From positions 1 through 18,664 of the forward strand of contig JBGPBY010000081.1 of the NCBI GenBank assembly GCA_041481485.1: a DNA stretch of 18,664 bases, written 5' to 3'. Numbering within the stretch: position 1 is the first letter of the stretch; each line of letters starts with the position of its first letter. Under the pieces are notes generated by a model that did no database searches, was not told where the DNA came from, and saw only the letters and a list, made by a program, of their open reading frames with translations. This stretch comes from JBGPBY01 sp041481485. Lineage in GTDB: Bacteria > Acidobacteriota > Terriglobia > 20CM-2-55-15. The translations under genes were made by a program, and so were the position numbers. This document shows, piece by piece, positions 7,544-14,819 of this stretch.

Positions 7544-9250
7544 ATGACGGAAGAGAACGACAGCCCATCCTCACTGGACTTTATTCGGACCCGAGTTGCG
7601 GAAGACTTGAAAGCCAACAAGAATGACGGGCGTGTGCATACCCGATTCCCTCCGGAGCCGAACGGCTATCTGCATATCGGTCACGCCAAGGCTCTATGTC
7701 TCGACTTTGAGATTGCCGCCGAATACAACGGCGTGTGCAATCTTCGCTTTGACGACACCAATCCGGAAAAGGAGACGGTCGAATTCGAAGAAAACATCAT
7801 GCGCGACGTGCGCTGGCTTGGCTTCGACTGGGGCGATCGTCTGTACTATGCCTCGGACTATTTTGAAAAATTGTATGAGTGCGCCATTCAGCTGATTAAG
7901 GACGGCAAAGCCTACGTCGAAGATCTGACTGCCGATCAGATTCGCGAATACCGCGGAACTCTCACCGAACCCGGACGCAACAGTCCGTACCGCGACCGAA
8001 GCGTTGAAGAGAATCTGGATTTGTTCGCCAGGATGCGCGCCGGCGAATTCGAAGAAGGGCAGCGCATTCTTCGCGCGAAGATCGACATGACGTCGGGAAA
8101 TCTCAACATGCGGGACCCGGCGTTGTATCGCGTCAAGAAAGTATCGCATTACCGCGCCGGCGATAAGTGGTGCATCTATCCGATGTACGATTTTGCGCAT
8201 CCGATATCGGACGCACTCGAATGCGTCACTCACTCGATGTGCAGCCTCGAGTTTGAAGACCATCGGCCACTCTACGACTGGTTTCTCGATCAATTCGAAT
8301 TACCCTCTCGGCCGGTCCAAATCGAGTTCGGACGTCTCAACATCGGGTATACCGTAACCAGCAAACGCAAGCTGGCTCTTCTGGTCAATGAGGGCCATGT
8401 GCGCGGCTGGGACGATCCCCGCATGCCGACGTTAAGCGCGTGCCGCCGCCGCGGCTACACGTCTGAATCGATACGGAATTTCTGCCGCACCGCCGGTGTC
8501 GGCAAACGCCGGAACGATCTCGTGGTGGAATTCGCAATGCTCGAACACGCCGTGCGCGAGGACTTGAACAAGCGCTCGCTGCGCGTGATGGGCGTACTGA
8601 ATCCGCTTCGGGTGGTGATTGAGAACTATCCGGAAGGTCAAACCGAGGAACTGGAAGCGGTCAACAATCCCGCGGATCCGGAAAGCGGTACGCGGAAGGT
8701 TCCCTTCTCGCGGGTCATCTATATCGAGCAGGACGACTTTCGCGAAGTTCCACCAAAGAAGTTCTACCGGTTGTCGCCTGGACGAGAGGTCCGCCTGAGG
8801 TATGCGTATTTCATTACGTGCACCAGCGTCATTAAGGATGCCGACGGCAAAATCCTCGAACTTCGCTGCACCTACGATCCCGCAACGCGCGGCGGCGACT
8901 CGCCCGATGGCCGTTCACCCAAAGCCACCATCCACTGGGTCTCGGCGGCGCATGCCATTCCAGCCGAGATCCGGCTCTACGACCGGCTCTTTACCGAAGA
9001 ACGACTCAACGACCTGGATGATAAGGCATTCGCCGCTGCAATCAATCCCAACTCGCTGGAAGTGCTTTCGAATTCGATGGTCGAACAAAGCCTGTCGTCA
9101 GCAAAACCGGGAGATCGGTTCCAGTTTGAACGTCAGGGATATTTCTGCGTCGACCCGGATTCGTCCGCCGGCAAACTTGTCTTCAATCGTACGGTCACGC
9201 TCCGCGACACATGGGCCAAAATTGAACAGGGGATGAAGGCCGGGGCTTAG
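7544..9250 (+). CDS. glnS: Glutaminyl-tRNA synthetase
   Basis: This 568-residue class I aminoacyl-tRNA synthetase charges tRNA-Gln with glutamine in the cytoplasm. The catalytic domain has the PPEPNGYLHIGHAK signature with HIGH at 44-47, and the KMSKS loop appears as VTSKR at 271-275, where E. coli has VMSKR. The two C-terminal anticodon-binding beta-barrels are present, with recognisable segments such as LNPLRVVIENYPEG and the end FNRTVTLRDTW. The length agrees with E. coli GlnRS (about 554). Having GlnRS implies direct Gln-tRNA(Gln) formation, unlike the GatCAB route of many bacteria. No clear Shine-Dalgarno precedes the ATG; TTGACC at 7492-7497 and TATGCTAAAAT near 7519-7529 could be promoter elements, but the spacing is long. 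Confidence 0.97.
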   Translation: MTEENDSPSSLDFIRTRVAEDLKANKNDGRVHTRFPPEPNGYLHIGHAKALCLDFEIAAEYNGVCNLRFDDTNPEKETVEFEENIMRDVRWLGFDWGDRLYYASDYFEKLYECAIQLIKDGKAYVEDLTADQIREYRGTLTEPGRNSPYRDRSVEENLDLFARMRAGEFEEGQRILRAKIDMTSGNLNMRDPALYRVKKVSHYRAGDKWCIYPMYDFAHPISDALECVTHSMCSLEFEDHRPLYDWFLDQFELPSRPVQIEFGRLNIGYTVTSKRKLALLVNEGHVRGWDDPRMPTLSACRRRGYTSESIRNFCRTAGVGKRRNDLVVEFAMLEHAVREDLNKRSLRVMGVLNPLRVVIENYPEGQTEELEAVNNPADPESGTRKVPFSRVIYIEQDDFREVPPKKFYRLSPGREVRLRYAYFITCTSVIKDADGKILELRCTYDPATRGGDSPDGRSPKATIHWVSAAHAIPAEIRLYDRLFTEERLNDLDDKAFAAAINPNSLEVLSNSMVEQSLSSAKPGDRFQFERQGYFCVDPDSSAGKLVFNRTVTLRDTWAKIEQGMKAGA

Positions 9251-9260
9251 GGGGAAGAAA

Positions 9261-9388
9261 TGTTCACTGTTCAATGTTCAATTGTCGTTTGTCATCGGTG
9301 GTGGCGCTTCGCGCAATCATTTCTTAAAGATGCCGCGCCGAAGGCGCATCCAAAAATGACAAGTGACAATTGAGAATTGACCATTCTT
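9261..9388. repeat. Imperfect inverted repeat downstream of glnS
   Basis: Bases 9269-9294 (TTCAATGTTCAATTGTCG...) pair imperfectly with about 9354-9379 (..TGACAATTGAGAATTGAC). A compact hairpin GCGCC-GAA-GGCGC lies inside at 9335-9347. It sits between convergent glnS and the methyltransferase and could be a two-way terminator, although it has no clear T-run. The CAAT-NTTCAAT pattern resembles the arms at 10179-10286. Confidence 0.6.
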
Positions 9389-9395
9389 CACACCT

Positions 9396-9415
9396 TCATA
9401 GACAGCCCCTACAGT
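9396..9415 (+). repeat. Remnant of the 34-bp palindromic repeat (family A)
   Basis: Twenty bases match the repeat's segment TCATAGACCGCCCCTACAGT with one mismatch (A at 9404). The other half of the palindrome is degraded. It overlaps the end of the methyltransferase gene, whose stop codon is at 9409-9411. Confidence 0.75.
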
Positions 9416-10122
9416 CGCCCGACAAAAACCTCGCGCCCGTAAGGATCCTCAACCATTCTCGCCTCGGCGAATCCGGCTTTTCGCAGCAGCTCAATCCACT
9501 CGTCCCGCAAGAACAAGCCGTTGACGTGATGGTCATGCTCCACGCGAACGGGTGAATTCCCTTCCCGCAACATGATCACGAAATCGATCGTGTAGGTGCG
9601 ATCCGCCGGATCCGGGTCAAACGTCCATTCGAAATATCTCAGGCTGCGTCCGTTTCCATCATGGCCGCCATGATGCACACCGGAAACAAACCGTTCGCTC
9701 ACATAGTCCGGCATGAAGAGCGCCACACCACCACGCCTGCAATGAGCCAGTGCAGTGGCCATGCACTGGCTCAGATCCTCCGGCGTTGTCATGTAGGTCA
9801 GCGCATCGTGCACAAACACCGCGTCGAATTCACGTCCCATCCGCAGTGTGCGCATGTCTCCTGCGATGTGCTCACACTCGGGATTAATTTTTCGACTTTG
9901 AGCGAGCATCGGTTCGGATATGTCCGTCAGGGTCATCGAGAACGACGATTTCAAATGAAACGCATTATTTCCGCCACCCGATCCCAGCTCCAGTACCGTC
10001 GCGATCGAGCACCCACCGGTGTCCACCAACGTCTTCCGTGCAAATTCCGCTTCTTCGGCGTAGTCTTCCGGCGCAGTCAGAAGATGGTACCAGTCCGCAA
10101 GTTTTCCGTAGAGCTTCAGCAT
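9409..10122 (-). CDS. Class I SAM-dependent methyltransferase
   Basis: This 237-residue protein has a Rossmann methyltransferase core. Motif I is VLELGSGGGNN (G47-G51) and the following acidic loop is TLTDISEPML. The next segments are HIAGDMRTL and DAVFVHDALTYM (motif IV region). No membrane segment or signal peptide is seen, so it is probably a soluble small-molecule methyltransferase. The substrate cannot be told from the sequence. The final Leu codon and the TAG stop lie in a remnant of the 34-bp palindromic repeat, so the native C-terminus may have been altered by repeat insertion. No clear ribosome site precedes the ATG at 10122. It is convergent with glnS and divergent from blaI. Confidence 0.85.
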   Translation of the reverse strand: MLKLYGKLADWYHLLTAPEDYAEEAEFARKTLVDTGGCSIATVLELGSGGGNNAFHLKSSFSMTLTDISEPMLAQSRKINPECEHIAGDMRTLRMGREFDAVFVHDALTYMTTPEDLSQCMATALAHCRRGGVALFMPDYVSERFVSGVHHGGHDGNGRSLRYFEWTFDPDPADRTYTIDFVIMLREGNSPVRVEHDHHVNGLFLRDEWIELLRKAGFAEARMVEDPYGREVFVGRL

Positions 10123-10178
10123 GGAGTCGACTGTACGCGGGGTTCATGATTGCGTGCAATGCCTCGCTTTCGGAATTG

Positions 10179-10286
10179 GAATGAATTGCAGGTTAAGAGG
10201 AATAATCAATATTCAATAATCAATTTTCAATCGGTTGAGAATTGATTATTGAATATTGATTATTTCCCTTAACCTGCAATTCATTC
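10179..10286. repeat. Long near-perfect hairpin, 52-bp arms
   Basis: Left arm 10179-10230 and right arm 10235-10286 are reverse complements with only a few mismatches and a TCGG loop. The arms are AT-rich, unlike the surroundings, and the inner part repeats a CAATATTCAAT-type unit. It lies in the divergent region between the methyltransferase and blaI, 22 bases upstream of the blaI -35 box. It could be a mobile repeat, a transcriptional insulator or a cruciform site. Confidence 0.9.
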
Positions 10287-10307
10287 ACAACTTCACAGAC
10301 TTCGCCC

Positions 10308-10336
10308 TTGACATTCGACTATCACGATAGTAGATT
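10308..10336 (+). promoter_or_regulatory. Promoter of blaI-M56 operon
   Basis: TTGACA (10308-10313) and TAGATT (10331-10336) are separated by exactly 17 bases, a near-consensus housekeeping promoter. Transcription would start near 10343, about 18 bases before the blaI ATG. An AGGA at 10350-10353 is the ribosome site. Confidence 0.75.
10318..10331. promoter_or_regulatory. Probable BlaI operator
   Basis: The inverted repeat ACTATC-AC-GATAGT fills most of the spacer between the -35 and -10 boxes. A dimeric BlaI-type repressor bound here would block RNA polymerase, giving autorepression. BlaI/MecI proteins are known to bind short dyads over their own promoters; the exact sequence is inferred. 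Confidence 0.65.
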
Positions 10337-10360
10337 CAACGTACTCTATAGGACTACTAA

Positions 10361-10747
10361 ATGGCACATCCAAAATTGACACCACTGGAACTGCAGATCA
10401 TGGAAGCGCTGTGGAACAACGGCGCTTCGTCGGTACGTGAAATCCTGGACACTTTCCCGCAGAAGGGAAAACCGGCATATACAACCGTACAAACTACAGT
10501 TTATCGCCTGGAGCGCAAGGGCGCGCTGCGCTGTTCCAAACGGATCAGCAACGCGAACATTTTCGAGGCGGCGATTTCCCGCTCAGACGCGCAGGGGCGC
10601 CTGATCGACGACATTGTCGGACTGTTTGGCGGCCATGCCAAACCGGTAATGGCGAGATTGATTGAATCCGGAAAGCTCACACTTGACGACATCAAGGAGG
10701 CGGAACAAACTTTGCGGCGGCTTTCCAGAAAGAGCAAAGGAGCATGA
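10361..10747 (+). CDS. blaI: BlaI/MecI/CopY family transcriptional repressor
   Basis: This 128-residue protein matches the family in length and layout. An N-terminal winged helix (KLTPLELQIMEALW through YTTVQTTVYRLERKGAL) is followed by a C-terminal helical dimerisation part (VGLFGGHAKPVMARLIESGKLTLDDI). Family members bind operators as dimers and are inactivated by proteolysis after the partner M56 sensor is triggered. The gene has a strong promoter with an embedded dyad and an AGGA ribosome site seven bases before the ATG. Its stop overlaps the start of the M56 gene (ATGA), so the two are translationally coupled. Target genes beyond this operon are unknown; no beta-lactamase is nearby. Confidence 0.92.
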   Translation: MAHPKLTPLELQIMEALWNNGASSVREILDTFPQKGKPAYTTVQTTVYRLERKGALRCSKRISNANIFEAAISRSDAQGRLIDDIVGLFGGHAKPVMARLIESGKLTLDDIKEAEQTLRRLSRKSKGA

Positions 10748-13617
10748 ACGCCGCATTTCTGCCCTGGCTCATCAACCATCTGTGGCAATCGACGCTTTGC
10801 GCCGGCGCCGCGGGGCTGATGGTTCTGGCGCTAAGAAAAAACAGTGCTGCTGCGCGTTATCGGCTCTGGCTTGCAGCATCACTGAAATTCCTCATCCCCT
10901 TCTCGCTATTGGTGAGCCTGGGTCACAGCCTGGGATGGCCGGCAAAACCGGAGGCGCCAGCGGTTTCCATGGCGCCGATCGCATCAAAAGCTCCAGCTTC
11001 AGAGTCCGAATCGAAGCCCGCTGCTCCCATTGCCGTGTTCGATCGCATTGCAGTGCCGCTGGCTTTGGCTGCGCCGGTCGCGGCGCCCGTCGACGCACTT
11101 ACGTTGGAGTCCCAGTGGCCCCGCCGCCTGCTCATGATTGGAGCGGTTGTCTGGCTCTGCGGTTTCGGCTTCCAGTTGATTTCCTGGATGCGGCAATGGA
11201 GGATTCTCCGCGCCAGGAAGCGCAACGCGGTTCTTCTTGAAATCGATGTCCCCGCCTTAATTCCTGCGATGAGTTCTCCGCTGTCGATCGAACCGAGTAT
11301 TTTCGGAATCTTCAATCCCGTGTTGCTTCTGCCGGAAAACATCCTGGACGATCTGACAACGCCACAGATCGAGTCGATTCTTCTTCATGAATCCGCTCAC
11401 GTCCAGCGGCGCGACAACCTCGCCGCTGCTTTGCATATGGTGGTGGAAACGCTGTTCTGGTTCCACCCCATGGTCTGGTGGATCGGAAAGCGTATGGTCG
11501 AAGAACGCGAGCGCGCGTGTGATGAAGACGTTTTGCAGCGCTTCGAGGAACCGGGGACCTATGCGGAAGCCATTCTCACTGTTTGCAAGTTGCACTTGAA
11601 AACGCCGCTGGCCTGCACGGCCGGAGTGGCGAGTTCGAATCTCAGGGAGCGCATTGAGACGATTATGAATTACCGAAAACCGTGGAATCTGAATATCGGC
11701 AAAAGACTGCTCGTGGCATCCTTCGCGTTACTGGCGCTCTTCGGTCCGATTTTTGTGGGCATGGTGAAGGCCGGACGGCTTCCGGAACCGGCGCCGGCAG
11801 ACGGCGCATATGCGTTCTCGTCAATCGACATTCCGGGAGCGGCGTCTACGGTTGCGCGCGGAATCAATGGGGTTGGGCGCGTCGTGGGCAGCTTCACCGA
11901 CAACAACGGCACTCACGGTTTCCTTTACAGCAACGGCGCCTTCACCACGGTTGATTTTCCGGGAAGCACGTGGACCATCGCGACAGGCATCAACAATGTC
12001 GGACAGATTGTCGGCGGCTACGGCACCGGCGCCGAAACCGGCAATCACGGATTTTTTTACAGCGGCGGCAGCTTCTCTTCGTTTGATTATCCCGGCAGCC
12101 TGGACACGATTGGATACGGCATCAATAACAACGGACAGATCGTGGGATCGTTTCTCGGAACCGACACTTACCGCCACGGGTTTCGTTTGAGCGGTGGAAG
12201 CTATTCTGTGATCGAAGTGCCGGAAAGCCGAGCGGGCACCGCCGAAGGCATCAATGACGCCGGCCAGATTGTTGGGCTCAGCGGATACGGCGCATCGGCC
12301 GTGGGCTTCTTCTTCAATGGCAGCGGCTATTCGAAAATTCAGGTTTCATCCGGCACATACGCCGATGTCAGGGGACTGAACAACGTCGGCGACATCGCCG
12401 TTCAGGATGGCGGCCCGCAGTCTCCTTTCCGCGGATTTCTTCGCAATGGTGCGACTCTCACTCCGGTCGATCTTCCCGGCAGTCCATACTCATGGAACGT
12501 CCAGGGGATTAACGATCTCGGACAAATCGTCGGCGTGTTTGAGGATCGCGACGGAAGAACTCGCGGTTACCTCGCAACGCCATCGACCTTCAAGGCGCAG
12601 CCGGCAAGCGGCGATGGCGCCTCTCCAAGACTTGTGACGGAAGTCAACGATCCTACGGCTAACCGCGGACTCCCCGGAACCATCGGCCCACAGGGCCCCC
12701 AAGGCCCTCCGGGTCCTCCGGGACCTCCCGGCCCGTCGGGTGGCCGCGGCGATGCTGGACAACGTGGAAGAGGCGGCGCGCGGGGTGGCGGAGATCTTCG
12801 TGGACTCCAGGATGCGTTCCGGCGAACGGCCAACTCAATCCGGCGCGGAAATACGGACAGTCCGTTCACCCAAAGAGCCGTCGCGGCAATGGCGCGGGCC
12901 GACTCCGAAACCACTGCAGCAATGGCATACCTCGAACAGCATCCGGACGCCGCGGCCGCTCCGCCCGTGCCACCGAAGACGACGCCGGAGTTCGACCCGC
13001 CTCCGAGCCAGCGCGGGCAGTATCCGGGCAGACAAGTAACTCTTAACAATCTCAAGGAAGACTTCGAACGCTTGACCAAAACTCCCGGCGGAGACCTTGG
13101 CGGTTCCCGCGAGAAGATATACAGTGCGATCGCCGCGGCAGCAAACGAAACAATCGGAGAGATGATCGCAATGACTCAGGAGAGATCTCTCACGACCACT
13201 CGCAATGCCATCCAGAGAGCCGCAAACAACATTCAGCGTACGGGACCCGAATCCAACCCTTATGCCCAGCGTGCCATGTCGGCAGTCAACCAGGCGGTCA
13301 TCGATATCGCGGCCGCGATCGCCTACAGCCAGGAACATCCCAGCGCTGCAACTTCGATCGGCGCGATCATCCGGCCGGATTTTTCTCCACCCGTCAGTGA
13401 ACGCGGGCGATATCCGAGCCGGGAGACGTCCCTCGGTAATCTGTCTTCTGCATTCGACACGCTCATTCAAACTCCGGGCGGAGACTTCGGCGGCCTGCGG
13501 CCCAAAATCCTGAATGAGATCACCAGCTCCGCCAATGAAATAATCGCGGACATTGCAGCTTCGGCATTGCGAGAACGGCAGGAGAAAGAAGCCGTACCCG
13601 CCCCGGGCAGGGATTGA
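10744..13617 (+). CDS. BlaR1-type M56 metalloprotease with HAF, collagen-like and duplicated C-terminal domains
   Basis: This protein of 957 residues is far longer than BlaR1 (about 600). Residues 1-345 are the M56 protease: membrane segments near 10-30, 40-62, 125-147 and 322-342, zinc motif HESAH at 215-219, and the family's ERACDEDVL after it. In this family the protease site is cytoplasmic and triggers loss of BlaI. After the last membrane segment, residues 356-612 hold about six HAF-type repeats (GINNxGQIVG, HGFxxSxG, DxPGS), a predicted beta-propeller-like extracytoplasmic domain. Residues 642-677 are 12 collagen-like G-X-Y triplets. Residues 687-945 are two copies of a ~130-residue helix-rich unit that I do not recognise, each containing RGxYPxR and TPGGDxGG. 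The penicillin-binding sensor of true BlaR1 is absent, so the ligand is unknown. It is coupled to blaI by a 4-base overlap. Confidence 0.88.
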   Translation: MNAAFLPWLINHLWQSTLCAGAAGLMVLALRKNSAAARYRLWLAASLKFLIPFSLLVSLGHSLGWPAKPEAPAVSMAPIASKAPASESESKPAAPIAVFDRIAVPLALAAPVAAPVDALTLESQWPRRLLMIGAVVWLCGFGFQLISWMRQWRILRARKRNAVLLEIDVPALIPAMSSPLSIEPSIFGIFNPVLLLPENILDDLTTPQIESILLHESAHVQRRDNLAAALHMVVETLFWFHPMVWWIGKRMVEERERACDEDVLQRFEEPGTYAEAILTVCKLHLKTPLACTAGVASSNLRERIETIMNYRKPWNLNIGKRLLVASFALLALFGPIFVGMVKAGRLPEPAPADGAYAFSSIDIPGAASTVARGINGVGRVVGSFTDNNGTHGFLYSNGAFTTVDFPGSTWTIATGINNVGQIVGGYGTGAETGNHGFFYSGGSFSSFDYPGSLDTIGYGINNNGQIVGSFLGTDTYRHGFRLSGGSYSVIEVPESRAGTAEGINDAGQIVGLSGYGASAVGFFFNGSGYSKIQVSSGTYADVRGLNNVGDIAVQDGGPQSPFRGFLRNGATLTPVDLPGSPYSWNVQGINDLGQIVGVFEDRDGRTRGYLATPSTFKAQPASGDGASPRLVTEVNDPTANRGLPGTIGPQGPQGPPGPPGPPGPSGGRGDAGQRGRGGARGGGDLRGLQDAFRRTANSIRRGNTDSPFTQRAVAAMARADSETTAAMAYLEQHPDAAAAPPVPPKTTPEFDPPPSQRGQYPGRQVTLNNLKEDFERLTKTPGGDLGGSREKIYSAIAAAANETIGEMIAMTQERSLTTTRNAIQRAANNIQRTGPESNPYAQRAMSAVNQAVIDIAAAIAYSQEHPSAATSIGAIIRPDFSPPVSERGRYPSRETSLGNLSSAFDTLIQTPGGDFGGLRPKILNEITSSANEIIADIAASALRERQEKEAVPAPGRD

Positions 13618-13642
13618 TCAGCCGTACGGACAGCGATCAAGA

Positions 13643-13766
13643 AATCCCTCTCCCAACGGGAGAGGGGGCCGCGCAGCGGCCGGTGAGGGGTACCGCAAGT
13701 AACTATTCTTACGCGCGGTACCCCTCACCCGGCCTTCGGCCACCCTCTCCCGTTGGGCGAGGGATT
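13643..13766. repeat. Long palindromic repeat (CCCTCTCCC family)
   Basis: Left arm 13643-13696 and right arm 13715-13766 are reverse complements of about 52 bases with few mismatches and an 18-base loop. Each arm contains inner hairpins such as CCCTCTCCC-AAC-GGGAGAGGG. Repeats of this type are dispersed in many bacterial genomes. It follows the M56 stop, where it could terminate the operon, and ends 14 bases before the aldo/keto reductase start. Confidence 0.85.
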
Positions 13767-13780
13767 ACAATGTCGTACCT

Positions 13781-14701
13781 ATGGAATATCGCAAGCTGGG
13801 ATCCCTCAACGTTTCTCTGGTCGGCATTGGCTGCAACAATTTCGGATGGCGAATCGACGCTGCCGGGACTCGATCGGTAATTGACACCGCACTCGACGCA
13901 GGCATCAACTTCTTCGATACCGCGGACGTTTACGGCGGCGGCAACAGTGAAGAGTTTCTCGGCGCGGCGCTCAAGGGACGCCGCGCAAAAGCGATTATCG
14001 CCACGAAATTTGGAATCAAGATGGGAGAAGGCAAGGAAGGGGCAAGCGCGCGTTATGTCCGGGAAGCGCTCGAATCCAGCCTTCGCCGGCTCCAGGTCGA
14101 TACCATTGATCTGTATCAAATCCATCGCCCGGATCCAAACACACCCATCGCCGACACGTTGGACGTTCTGAACGAAGCGGTGAACGCAGGGAAAGTGCGT
14201 GAAATCGGCTGTTCGAATTTTTCTGCCGGACAGCTGCGCGAAGCGCGCTCAACCCGCGGGCCGTATTTTTTCGCAAGCGTGCAAAATGAATACAGTCTCT
14301 TCCATCGCGAACCGGAAGCAGAGGTGCTTCCCGAGTGCGCGCGCACGGACGTCGCATTCCTGCCGTACTTTCCACTCGCCAATGGTCTGCTTACCGGCAA
14401 GTATCGCGGCGGTCAGCCATTCCCCGAATCCAGCCGCGGGAAAGACGCCTTCGGCCCGAAAATCTTCACACCGGAGAATTTGAAGCTCACGGAAGCTCTA
14501 ATGGCATTCGCCGAATCGCGAGGACATACCCTTCTGGAATTGGCGTTCTCATGGCTTGCAGCAAAGCCTCAGATCTGCAGCATCATTGCCGGCGCAAAGA
14601 CGCCGGAGCAGGTGCGGGCAAACAGTGCCGCAGTTTCATGGGTACTGAACCCGAAAGATCTGGCCGGACTGGATACCCTTACTGTTGTAGACTTCCGGTA
14701 A
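13781..14701 (+). CDS. Aldo/keto reductase
   Basis: This 306-residue cytosolic NADPH-dependent oxidoreductase has the TIM-barrel family pattern. The start MEYRKLGSLNVSLVGIGC is typical. The catalytic tetrad is visible: D46 and Y51 in FFDTADVYGG, K76 in IIATKFG, and H115 in LYQIHRPD. The coenzyme-binding end includes SIIAGAKTPEQVRAN. It resembles the YajO/IolS-like group, and the substrate is unknown. There is no ribosome site, and a long palindrome ends 14 bases before the ATG, so the start rests on the family match. A different-frame ATG lies at 13770. Confidence 0.92.
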   Translation: MEYRKLGSLNVSLVGIGCNNFGWRIDAAGTRSVIDTALDAGINFFDTADVYGGGNSEEFLGAALKGRRAKAIIATKFGIKMGEGKEGASARYVREALESSLRRLQVDTIDLYQIHRPDPNTPIADTLDVLNEAVNAGKVREIGCSNFSAGQLREARSTRGPYFFASVQNEYSLFHREPEAEVLPECARTDVAFLPYFPLANGLLTGKYRGGQPFPESSRGKDAFGPKIFTPENLKLTEALMAFAESRGHTLLELAFSWLAAKPQICSIIAGAKTPEQVRANSAAVSWVLNPKDLAGLDTLTVVDFR

Positions 14702-14718
14702 CAAATCTGAATTGGGCA

Positions 14719-14794
14719 ACTGTAGGGGCGGTCTGTGACCGCCCGCGATTTCAAAACCTGAGAAACTGTGGGCGGTCATAGACCGCCCCTACAG
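14719..14794. repeat. Head-to-head pair of family A palindromic repeats
   Basis: A copy at 14719-14746 (ACTGTAGGGGCGGTCTGTGACC...) faces an inverted copy at 14766-14794. Both are variants of the exact pair at 4292-4381. It separates the aldo/keto reductase from the sugar dehydrogenase, ending 25 bases before the latter's start, and could end upstream transcription. Confidence 0.88.
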
Positions 14795-14819
14795 GGGGCA
14801 ATCGCGGAAGGGGGAAACT

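Noticed and set aside
10744..11700. A true beta-lactam resistance sensor BlaR1
   Set aside because: The penicillin-binding domain is missing and no beta-lactamase or PBP2a gene is nearby; only the M56/BlaI logic is shared.
12667..12774. The collagen-like Gly-Pro run as a low-complexity sequencing error
   Set aside because: The frame stays open for over 900 bases on both sides, with coherent HAF repeats before and a duplicated domain after, so the run appears to be real coding sequence.
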